NCBI GenBank assembly: GCA_029532415.1
Contig: JAQOTA010000069.1
Coordinates: forward strand, 744,001-808,000
Reading direction: 5' to 3'
Source: Marasmius tenuissimus
Lineage: Eukaryota > Basidiomycota > Agaricomycetes > Agaricales > Marasmiaceae
Length of the DNA: 64,000 nt
The notes under the pieces are model-generated. The model was not told where the DNA came from. It made no database searches and worked only from the letters and a program-made list of their open reading frames with translations. Both the position numbers and the translations under genes were made by a program. Of this stretch, positions 10,078 through 19,400 are shown one piece after another (position 1 is the first letter of the stretch; the number at the start of each line of letters is the position of its first letter).

Positions 10078-10165
10078 AAGATCATTTAGTCTAATGGTAA
10101 TATTGGGTAACACCATTTTGGTGCATTGTGAGCGTGAGGTCCAAAGTTCAATTCCCAGAAGTGCC
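10078..10165 (+). other. tRNA-like sequence (A-box and B-box), degenerate
   Basis: TAGTCTAATGG near 10088 fits a tRNA A box, and GGTCCAAAGTTCAATTCCC near 10139-10157 fits a T-arm/B box, about 50 bp apart. The stems do not pair well (CAAAG against CCCAG), so it is not a working tRNA as it stands. It lies between the RNase H end and the polypurine tract of Cop2, where a tRNA gene would not normally be. It could be the tRNA-derived head of a SINE, or chance. Confidence 0.35.
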
Positions 10166-10275
10166 AAACAAAATATGTCAATTGTCAGAGTATATGAAAA
10201 GCTTATATAATAAGTGGTACAGTTCTGGAGAAATGTTACACACATTATATAATCAGTTGTACATCCTTTGGGCAT

Positions 10276-11894
10276 CTACTGAAAATGAAGGCCTAAAGCT
10301 TGTCTAAACTTCTCAAATTTTACTTTGGCTAAATTCTTTGTTAAAAGATTTGCAGGTTGGTCTGCAGTGGGTGCATAGTAAATGAGAACATCCTTCTCAG
10401 CAACTGCATTCCAAATAAAATGAAATCTAATATCAATGTGTTTCATGCGCTTCTCAGAGACTTCGTTACTACTGAGAAAAATAGCACCTTGATTGTCACT
10501 AACACAAGGTATTGATTGCATTGGATAGCCAATTTCCCCGAGTAGAAATTTCATCCACTTAATCTGACATGTACAATCAGAGAGAGCCATGTATTCAGCT
10601 TCTGTGGATGATAGTGCAACAGTCTTTTGTTTCTGGGATACCCAGCAAACAGGTGTACTCGCAAGCCTTATAAGATAACCAGTCTGTGATTTACAGTCAT
10701 CAATATCAATTGCCCAATCTGAATCAGCAAAGGCCATGAGTCCTCCATCTTATTTACCATTGTAGACAAAATCGTATAACGAGTGCCTACTAGGTACCAT
10801 ACTATGTGCAATGCCTTGTTCAGGTGCTCACAACTTGGATTTACACTGAACTGAGACATCTTGGTTACAGCAAAAGATATGTCTGGACGTGTTACCAACA
10901 CCAGATAGAGTAATGAGCCAATCACAGATTGATCTCTTTGGCAAATAATGGGATCAACCGGTTCAGTATTTTTCACCGGGCTGTAACCACTAGGTAAGGG
11001 TGTGGCTGCGGACTTGGCATTTATCATTCCGAATCTGTGAATAATTTTATCGAGGTAGTCCCACTGGTCTAAGACAATTGTGCAGTTCTTTCGATTGTGA
11101 GAAATTTGCATCCTCAGGAATTCGGTAGGCTTGCCTAAGTCTCTGCATTCCCATATCTTTTTGAACTCTTCCTTTAGGTGTATCATTAAGGCTTTATTGC
11201 TGTCCATGAATAAAGCATCGTCAATATAAACAACGGCAATAACAAGTTTGCCTTGTTTCCTGAAGACATATACGCCAGCATCGGACAAGCATCTCTTGAA
11301 TCGTAGACGTTTCATGGATTCAGTACACTGATGCCACCAAGCTCTTGAAGCTTGTTTCAGTCTGTATAATGCTTTGCACAACCTCCAAACCTTGCTGGAG
11401 TCCGTAACGAATCCTTCAGGTTGTTCCATATATATCTCCTCTTCTAAGGCACTGTATAAGAATGCGGATTTAATGTCTAGCACTGTGATTTCCCAATCTT
11501 CAAGCGCTGCTAATGCCAATAGAAGTCGTACAGTTTCAAATTGTACTACAGGAGAGAACAATTCGTTAAAGTCTATCCCTTCCTTCTGCGAAAATCCTTT
11601 CGCTACAAGTCTGGCTTTAAATCTACCATCTCACTTGACATCGCATATCCAACGAGATCAAATTGGTTTACGGCTTTTGGGTCTAGGAACTTCCTCAAAG
11701 ACATCTCTTTCCTTGAGTGATTGAAGTTCAAGTCTGCATGCTTTCTGCCATTTAGGGATCTCCTCTTTGGGACGTTCGAGGATGTCTTTATAAGACCATT
11801 CCCTAACTGTATCATAAGCGCTTGACTGCATTCCATTTAGGGCATGCACTTGAGAAAGCAAATAATCCATGTATTGGTATTGTTTCAGGCTCAT
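10276..11894 (-). pseudogene. Cop2 reverse transcriptase-RNase H, frameshifted
   Basis: The RT frame 10668-11561 holds YIDDALFMD (catalytic pair intact) and TRPDISFAV. RNase H (ADSDWAID, SSTEAEYMAL, SDNQGAIF) continues in another frame at 10276-10737, so there is a frameshift near 10740-10790. Upstream RT (EWSYKDILERPKEE to LVAKGFSQKEG) is split over frames at 11562-11894 with a TGA near 11630. The order and spacing are standard Copia. Confidence 0.88.
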
Positions 11895-13295
11895 TCATCA
11901 GATTAATCTGACTTTGCCAGTGAGCGTCGGACTCAATATCTCTTTCTACTTGTACAGGAGGTCGGTTTCCGTAGACATTATTAGTTCTAAGTCTCTCTGG
12001 AAGGAGTCTAGTATGTGGAGGGTTCCTTCGTGGTGAAGGTGGAGCATGTAAATTCTCCCACTCTCTTTGATCATTGTGGCGGAAACTGTCATGAATGGTC
12101 TCTGTAAAGAAACCTCTCAAGCCACCTGAACTCACTCAAAGATAAGACTAGTTGATAGAAAAGTAAAAGAGTAGATTGAGCAGCCAAAAGCTCAACCCAG
12201 CACAAGTGCTACAAGCAGTGGGGAGACAAAGTGGACAAGCTGAGAAACTACCTACAGAGACCATGAGTATATATGAGAATATGCATCACAAGGAATGAAT
12301 GAAATGATGAGAACTGTCAAAAGTATCCATGAGAGAAAAAGCAGGGAAGTCAAACCAAACATGTATAGTTGTAACTGATGGTAAGGTATGAGAAAGAAAT
12401 CAAAAGGTGATTGTTCCATGATGAAAGACCAAAATAACTGATATGGCTCAATAAGTAAATGAGGATGACAGGTGCCAATGCTATGTCAATGGGAGAATTG
12501 ATTGAAATGACTCTGGTGATGGTAAATGGCAAGATCCGGGGAAGTAGGGCCAGCACCAGGGTGGACAGGACAAAAGAATAGTGGCAGTTTGTGACAGAAA
12601 CTGAATGGATTGTAATCATTCTGCACGTTTCCTTGAGTTGTATTGCGATTCAAATTAGAAGGACCAGCAGTACTTGGATCAGGGCCATGCTGATTAGGTA
12701 CATTACTGGGACCTTTCGGTGATCCAGGACCATCACCAGGTGGTGGATGATTGTGTAAATCATCCATTGGACTGTGATTCGTATTGGGAGGAGGATCTCC
12801 CCCTGGCATATGACCATCATCATCAAACGGAGGAAGATCCAGATCAAATGGTGGGTGACTGTTGTCTTAACCATTGTGATCATGGCTGTCGAATGGGTAT
12901 GAATTGAAGGGTACAGAACAGACTGGTTCATTGGTATTGTCAAATTCTATAGATCCGGGTTTTTCGTTTTGACATTTTGGAAACCAATTTTCGTCAAAAA
13001 TGGCATGTGCAGCAACATAAATTGAGTTGGTTGTTTGAAAAAAATGATAAGCTTTTGATCCCTTCTTGTAACTGATAAAGATCATGGCCTCAGATTTCAG
13101 AGCCAGCTTGTTTTTCCGTTTAGGTATTTGTGCATAGGCACCACAGCCAAATGTCCTAAAATAGGAGATGTTGGGCTTTTTACTTTGGTACAACTCAATT
13201 GGGGTTTTAAACTTCCTTGCATGGATTGGAGTTCTGTTATATGTATGGACAGTGGTTCCCAATGGTATGATATCCATCTCTTTGGAATTTACCAT
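11812..13295 (-). pseudogene. Cop2 integrase C-terminal fragment and linker
   Basis: 12867-13295 reads NRTPIHARKFKTPIELYQ and FRTFGCGAYAQIPKRK, the region after the integrase core, followed by a Pro/Asn-rich linker (12486-12866). The linker resumes at 11812-12081 after the LTR-A insertion (QREWENLHAPPSP, then RTNNVYGNRPPVQVE). The zinc region and D,D,E core are missing: protease sequence runs directly into this fragment near 13290, so there is a deletion of several hundred bases. Confidence 0.82.
12087..12596 (-). repeat. Solo LTR-A inserted in Cop2, with target duplication
   Basis: 510 bp with TGTCAT...GTGACA ends, flanked on both sides by GAAAC (12082-12086 and 12597-12601). Removing it and one GAAAC rejoins the Cop2 linker. 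Its twin at 24868-25377 has the same length and its own duplication. With no internal domain it is a solo LTR left by LTR-LTR recombination. The parent element is not in the window as a complete copy. Confidence 0.9.
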
Positions 13296-13910
13296 CTGAA
13301 ATAATGTGATGTGGGCTATTGGGTTGGTACAACACTGGAAACAATTTTGTGACCTTAGTCACTCCCTGACTGGTATTGTGTTGGATGAGAACAGGACCGG
13401 AGCCTCGGATATGGATGTCAGCTGCGTTGCCTGCTGAGGTTGTAACAACTAAAGGGTAGGCAAATTCCTGATAATCTGAGAAGTCACTCATGAATGGAGT
13501 CATGTGCATAGAAGCACCGCTATCAAGTAGCCAGGCTTCCTTCGTATTCTCAATGTATGAATCACTCACAATTAGGTTGCTGAAAGACATGACATCTGTC
13601 TCAACAAATACAGAACTATTAATACAACATTTGGATCTACTTAATCCTAGAATGTGATGGTGGTGTCGATGGTGTCGATAGTTAGCGTTCTGTATCTCAT
13701 GCTTATCAGCAAGTGACTCATTATCAGGAACTAAAGATACTTGTCAGTCTCTGCGGTTGTTACTCTCCTCCCATGTTTCAGGATCATCAATGCTGTTATC
13801 TCTGTACCAGTCTTCTTCGCCGTAAGAGTATCCAGAATCTCCGTCACTTTTGTCATCAGCATCATGATCAAAGTCATCAGATGTGCCTATGACAGTGAAG
13901 TTGTCTCAGG
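13237..13910 (-). pseudogene. Cop2 Gag C-terminus and protease
   Basis: The protease motif is LLDSGASMHMTP with its catalytic Asp kept (ORF 13237-13590). Upstream, the same frame runs through an acidic Gag tail (DDFDHDADDKSDGDSGYSYG) to about 13910 with one TGA near 13745. The zinc-knuckle part and the rest of Gag are absent because the element breaks off here, next to the ORF at 13933. Confidence 0.8.
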
Positions 13911-13932
13911 TAAGGTCGAGAGGGCTAGGAGA

Positions 13933-15426
13933 TCAGAGATCAATCACAGTTGAGGGGCGTAGTCCAGTATCTGCATCACGGTCGTGAGATATGATACTGA
14001 TGTTGCCAATGTAGGTATTGGTGGCAATTGTACACAAAACTGGATTGAAAGGGCAATGTAAGGTAGCTGGAGATTGAACTGGTTCTGCTCCCATGTTATC
14101 TGTAGTGGTATTCCTCGGATCATTCTGAGCAACAACCCAGGGATCAACCTCGGCATGATCATTGTTGCCAAAAGGAGAAGTACCATGAAAGGACCGAGCA
14201 GGAGAGTGTGGAATAGGGGGTGCAGAAACAGGTTGCATGATTGCCTGAGCAATAGCATGTTCAGTAGCAATAGCGTGGGAAATGAATACCCCCAGATCAA
14301 TATCCAAAGGAGGAGGAAGTGGTGGCAAGTCGGAACGGTTGGGAACTTCAGCAGTTTGTGCCTGTGATGCTGAAAGGTCAATACAGGGCAAAGGGTGCAT
14401 CCAGCCAGATAGAGTGGTTTGTCGGTCAAATTGATCACAAAGATTTAATTGAAGGACAAAGCGAACATTCTGTTTGTTGTTCTGCTTGTAACCCCCCCTT
14501 TGACCTCGAACTGACTGGTTAGAAGCTGTTCCAAAAAGCCAATCTCCTTCTGTTCCTAGTTTGATGTGCGCTCCCCAGAAGACCGGGTTGTATACTTGGA
14601 CTGGGATTGGAGTTCGGGTGTTGCATATTCTGAAAACTTCAAGAACCGGAATACACTCTGGGTGTGCTTCGACGATCTTGACCCAGTTGGTGGTGTTGAT
14701 TTCCAGTATTGCCTCTGATAGATGTTGAACATCCCAAGTCCAGAAGTGGGTCTGAGAAAAAGTGTGGACTGTGAGAATAGGTTCACGTATATTCTGCAGG
14801 TATAGTGCATGCCTTGGCGTGAGGTTATGGCAGGCACGGTGCAGAATTGGATAGACAACTACGCAAGTAGTGGTCCGGATCATGATGAATATAAACTCCA
14901 GACCAATGTTCCTACGCTTCACAATATCCATGATTTCCCGGTACCGTGTTTCATCTTCCCAGTTACTAGTTGCACCTCTGAAAGGTACATCAATCAGCAG
15001 TGGGAGTCTGATATCGCAAATGGTAGTGGGATACTGACTCCTTTGTAGCTTGGATCTTCCCATGTTTTATACATTCTCTGGAGTGTATAGAATGAGAAAC
15101 TGGGAGATAGATTGCTTATTTGCCAGTGTGTATGGGAAGTCACTGGGAGCGAAGGTCGGGAAGTAGATTTCAGGAATGGGTTCAGGAAGTGGAGGTGCCC
15201 ATGAGGCATAGGGATTGTTTTTGTCATGAGGTGGCCATTGACTCGTCATGGGAATAGGTGGCTGTTCAACAACTTCTCCTTCTTCGAACTCGGAAGATGA
15301 GTCAGAAGAGATCTCCATGTCGATCTCGTCAGTGTCGGTGAGAGTGACTAAAGAGGGCATGGAGTAGTGCTTGCTATCGGTATTGGTATCAAGAGCATTG
15401 AGAGGGTTCGTTGAGATGTTTGCCAT
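13933..15426 (-). pseudogene. Unidentified ORF with one in-frame stop
   Basis: Two open stretches share one frame: 15067-15426 (119 codons, MANISTNPLNALDTNTDS start, then an acidic EFEEGEVVEQ tract) and 13933-15063 (376 codons), separated only by a TAA at 15067. The second part contains WTWDVQHLSEAILEINTTNW and NPVFWGAHIKLGTEGDWLF, then Pro-rich low-complexity sequence. Total about 497 codons. I recognise no domain. It could be a host gene with one nonsense change, two genes, or part of an unfamiliar element. Its right flank (15427 on) is the DNA that Cop3 entered. Confidence 0.5.
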
Positions 15427-15793
15427 ATAAACCCGTTGTAGCGCCTGCTATTAAAAAGCAGCTTTGGAGCCTTGTTTTTGTGCGATTTTAGCATAAAACA
15501 GATAAGAAATGGCTAGGTAATATGAGTACTAGAGTGAGTCCCGAGCGGCTAGTAAAAGGCTCAGATCCTAGCATAAGGAGAGAATAGTGCCTCGGAGGCG
15601 CCTCTCCTTATCTCTGAAAACTGTGGAAGCCGTATAACTGAAGAAAGTATCACTTCGGAGGCACGACTAGGACCTGTAGTCATATCAAGGGAATATCTCC
15701 AGTGGCTTGGAGGCATTGCACTAAGGATTAGAATAATAGAATCAGACTTGACAAAGACCTGTACTAGTAGAGCTAGACAGAGGAGGTCACCGT
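15427..15793. other. Non-coding host DNA with repeated GCYTCGGAGGC hairpin motif
   Basis: No gene seen. Short sequences of the form GC(C/T)T(C/T)GGAGGC occur at about 15462, 15591, 15653 and 15706, several of them self-complementary (GCCT-CGG-AGGC). Similar copies continue on the other side of Cop3 after 22528. The last 5 bp, ACCGT (15789-15793), are the Cop3 target site. Confidence 0.5.
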
Positions 15794-16064
15794 TGCTATG
15801 ACAGGAGCCTATCATACACAACGCATTAGCGTCCTCCTCAGCAGACCAGATGATGGTGAAAGGCTCAATGATATACCTATCATACACAACGCGTTAGCGT
15901 CCTAGGTAGGCGTATCGTAAGTAATCTAGAGTAGCAATATGAACACGGAACGTACCTCCTCAGCAGACCAGATGATGGTGAAAGGCTGAGGAGGACGAGA
16001 CGAGCGAATACGAAGTATAAACTAAGATATCACGTGTACGGTCAAGGACGACCTAACCCTAACA
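15794..16064 (-). repeat. Cop3 3' LTR
   Basis: 271 bp, TGCTATGACAGG...CCCTAACA. It contains a duplicated internal module: ACGCATTAGCGT and ACGCGTTAGCGT, and two copies of CAGCAGACCAGATGATGGTG. It differs from the 5' LTR at three sites by eye. The CCCTAA at its end is part of the LTR, not a telomere. Confidence 0.95.
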
Positions 16065-16076
16065 CACCCCCACGGA
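16065..16076 (-). promoter_or_regulatory. Cop3 polypurine tract
   Basis: On the minus strand CCGTGGGGGTG directly precedes the 3' LTR, the expected plus-strand priming site. Confidence 0.7.
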
Positions 16077-16173
16077 CGTACCGTACGCTAAGATGAGAAA
16101 GAGGAATGTCAATAACATGAGAAAGAGTTAGAGAGAAACTGTAATCATAGCAATGTAAAATAACTTGGGATAA

Positions 16174-16480
16174 TTAATTTGTTTTGTCGCCGTCTTCAAC
16201 GATTTCTTCGATACGCGATGACGGTCCATATATCGAGGGAAGAGGTGTGAGACCAAGAGCAGTGACGTGCTTGAGATGAAGGTGAATTGGAAGGGGTTTG
16301 GTGAATATGTCCGCAACCATGTCTTCGGTAGAGATCCATGAGACGGACACATCCTTCGCACTCGTATGACTCCGAATAAAGTGGTATTTGATATCAATAT
16401 GCTTCGAGTTAGCCGACGTGACTGGTGATGTCGACATGAAAACGGATCCTTGATTGTCGGAGAGTATGGGGAACGTAAGG
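16174..16480 (-). pseudogene. Cop3 RNase H tail in a shifted frame
   Basis: The frame from about 16480 reads ILSDNQGSVFMSTSP, then SANSKHIDIKYHFIRSH and VADIFTKPLPIHLHLKH, the usual last part of Copia RNase H with its DNQG acidic residue. It is offset from the main gag-pol ORF, which instead reads LRQSRIRFHVD over the same bases. A one-base indel at about 16470-16480 explains this. Confidence 0.85.
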
Positions 16481-19400
16481 TATACGATATTCCATGAGTG
16501 ATGCGAAGGATTTGATCCACAGCACTTCCCTGACGCAGTGAGCTAACGCCATGTATTCCGCTTCCGTGGAAGAAAGTGCGACTGCTTTCTGCTTCGAAGC
16601 TGACCACGATACTAAGCCTCCAAACATGAAAACTGCGTACCCCGAAATGCTCCTCCTGTCAACGACATCAGAGGCCCAGTCCACATCTGTAAAAGCAACA
16701 TCATCGAGGGGACGAGCTGTCAAGATCTTGTCACCCCCACGGTCACCCCCATACTCAAGCGCGTAGTCAATTGTTCCCGCTAGGTATCGGAGTACCGATT
16801 TCGCAGCCAAGAGATGTGACTTTGTTGGTTTCGAGTTGTACTGGCTCAACGACATCACGGCATATGATATGTCTGGGCGAGTGCAAATTGCAAGGAACAA
16901 CAGGGACCCGATCAAAGCCTGATAAATGGATTTGAGCTGATCGAGTTCCATAGGCGCATCTGGTAATGACCCCTGTGGCGCAGGAGGGAGATCGGAGATT
17001 TTGCAACGGAGAGGTAATTGAACTTTAGTAGCATTTGTGAGATTGTATTTCAACAAAAGTTCATCAATGTAAGGGCGTTGATGAAGCCATGCTCGCCGAG
17101 AGTCTCGATCGCGAATAATGGAAATGCTGAGATACAGCTTTGGTTCGCCCAAATCCGTGAGCACGAATTCAACGCCTAACCGCAGTAGAAGCCATCGGTG
17201 GAGTGGTTCGGAATGTGTACTGCATAGACTGTCGTCAACGTGGATCGCTATCTCGAGGTCCAAGGGCCTGTCCGGAATCATGGGAACAGAGTCGGGCAGA
17301 GATGACCAGGATTGGCAGAATACTGCACTGTCAGACGGGCAACGACTAAAGCCCAATCGTTGGAGAGCCCCCCACAAGCACTTATACCATTCGGCGCCAG
17401 CCTGTTTCAGACCATAAAGTGCGCGCTGAAGGATGTAGCAGTGTGATTTGTCAGTGAGGGGATAACCCGGGATTTGTTTGCAGTAAACCGTTTCGGAAAG
17501 AGGAGCGTTGAGAAACGCCGTCTTGAAGTCAAAGACAAAGAGATGGCGGTCCTCTTTCACTGCCCGTGCCAAGATCATCCGAATGCTGGACAATCGAGCT
17601 ACAGGTGCGTAAGTATCACCATAGTCACCAGGACGTTGGCTATACCCTTGGGCCACAATCCGAGCTTTATACTTTATGATCTCCCCATGTTCGTCGTACT
17701 TGAAGGAATAAACCCATTTCAACCCCACAGGATGGGACCCATCCGGCCTCTGAATCTCCCGAAGAACTGACTTTCGTTCCAAACTGCTCAGTTCTTCCGC
17801 TTCTGCGGCTTTCCATAGGTCAGCATCCTGTCTCGCGTATGCTTCTCGTTGACTATTCGGTGGAACCTTGAGATTTGTGCTACGTTTCCCGAGTTTACCC
17901 TCTAAGGCAATAAATCCAAACGCATTTTCTGTCGAAATCGGTTGCGTATGGTGTGTGACGAGACGAGACTCTTGTTCGATAGAGACCACAGGTTCTGCCT
18001 CAATCTCCGACTGTAGGAAGTTGTCTAAAGATGCCAAGCAGGTGAGAAGTGATTGCGAGGACAGAGGTATGTTCGTATTGTTGTCGACCGCTGAACACTT
18101 TCGACGTAGTTCCTGTAACCATTCGTCTCTTTTCCGGATGCCTTCCTGCCACTCTTTGCCCCGCTCTGTAAGCTCTCTGGTACGCCTAGGCCGAGCTCGA
18201 TACTCCGTGGATTCAGTTTCTCGTATAGGTCGGGGTCTCGAGTTCAAATCCGCATTCGGATCACACGAGTTTATGGATTCCCCTTCCTCTGTGGGCATCA
18301 GTGGCTGTGGTACATTCGTTGGTGATGGTGGTTTCTGGTGGTCTGGGTTAACTGGTGCGTAGTAGTCATCGGGAACACGACCCAGATATCCAGGAACGTT
18401 TTCATCGAATACGACGTCCCTGGAGAAACGGTAGCGCCCACGGAGGTCTCTGACCCTCCAGCCTTTTCGACCCTCCTCGTAACCGACGAATATCGCTTCA
18501 TACCGTCTTGGGCTTCCCTTCTGTTGCAGTTCCGGAGGTATGAGAACCCAACACCTGCATCCAAAGACCCGAAGCATGGAGTAATCTGGCTTCTTTCCAT
18601 ACACCATCTCGTATGGAGTAGTGCCATCCGGTAGTGACGTTGACGGTAGGCGAAATCGTATGTATGCAGCGGTTCTAACCGCATCCTCCCAAAACGACAA
18701 TGGGAGATTCGTCGACGCCAGTAATACGGCCATGTCGTCCTCAAGTGTTCGGATGAATCTCTCGGCACTCCCGTTCTGTGGGTGAGCATACGCCGCAGTG
18801 AGCTGGATCTGTATACCACGTTCACCGTACCACTGTAGCAATTCCCCTTCTGCCTGTTCCCCAGACCCATCACAACGAACATTCTTTGTCTTGGCAGACA
18901 TGAAGTTCTCCCAACGTATGAGTACATTTCTGATGGAGTCCGGTACCTGTGAGCGATCCCTAAGAAATACCACCGCATTGGCATTCGTGTAGTCGTCTAG
19001 GACCAACTGGAAGTAGGAGTTTCCGTGGGGAGAGACAACTGGGAACAGGCCACAAGTGTCAAGATGAACTATCTCCAGAGGTTTCGTAGCTCTGCCATCT
19101 GAATGGTAGAAGGGTTGCTGGGGGAATTTCCCCTCAATGCAGCTATCACACTTAGATCCAGCCTGAGGAGTACTGGTATCGAAGTCTGCAAAGCCATCAC
19201 CATACTTCCCCGTCATAACCTTTTTCACGACACGTTGACCTGCGTGAATCAGACGATCGTGTGCGAGGGAAAAGTCTTTCGCCCGCTGGGTAAATATTGG
19301 TGCAGCAATGAGGTCTTCTGCCGGAATCGGTTGTGCGAAGTATGATATCGTTGGTGGTTGGGAATCCACATCGGCATATGATGGAGGTAGGAGGAATTCA

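Larger units (their letters stand above)
9852..13910 (-). mobile_element. Copia retrotransposon Cop2, decayed copy
   Basis: From right to left the minus strand carries the C-terminal part of Gag, protease, a fragment of integrase, a linker, RT and RNase H, then a polypurine tract and a partial 3' LTR. It is a different family from Cop1: its LTR matches the LTR at 40017-40531. The 5' LTR and most of Gag are missing on the right, the LTR on the left is cut to 178 bp, the integrase core is deleted, and a foreign 510-bp solo LTR sits in the linker. It is fully defective. Confidence 0.88.

Noticed and set aside
10078..10165. Calling a functional tRNA gene
   Set aside because: The acceptor and T stems do not pair and no anticodon arm is convincing; kept only as tRNA-like.
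16051..16064. CCCTAACA (TGTTAGGGTTAGG on the minus strand) resembling telomere repeats at the end of the Cop3 LTRs
   Set aside because: Only about two units, present identically at the same place in both LTRs, so it is LTR terminal sequence and not a telomere or chromosome end.
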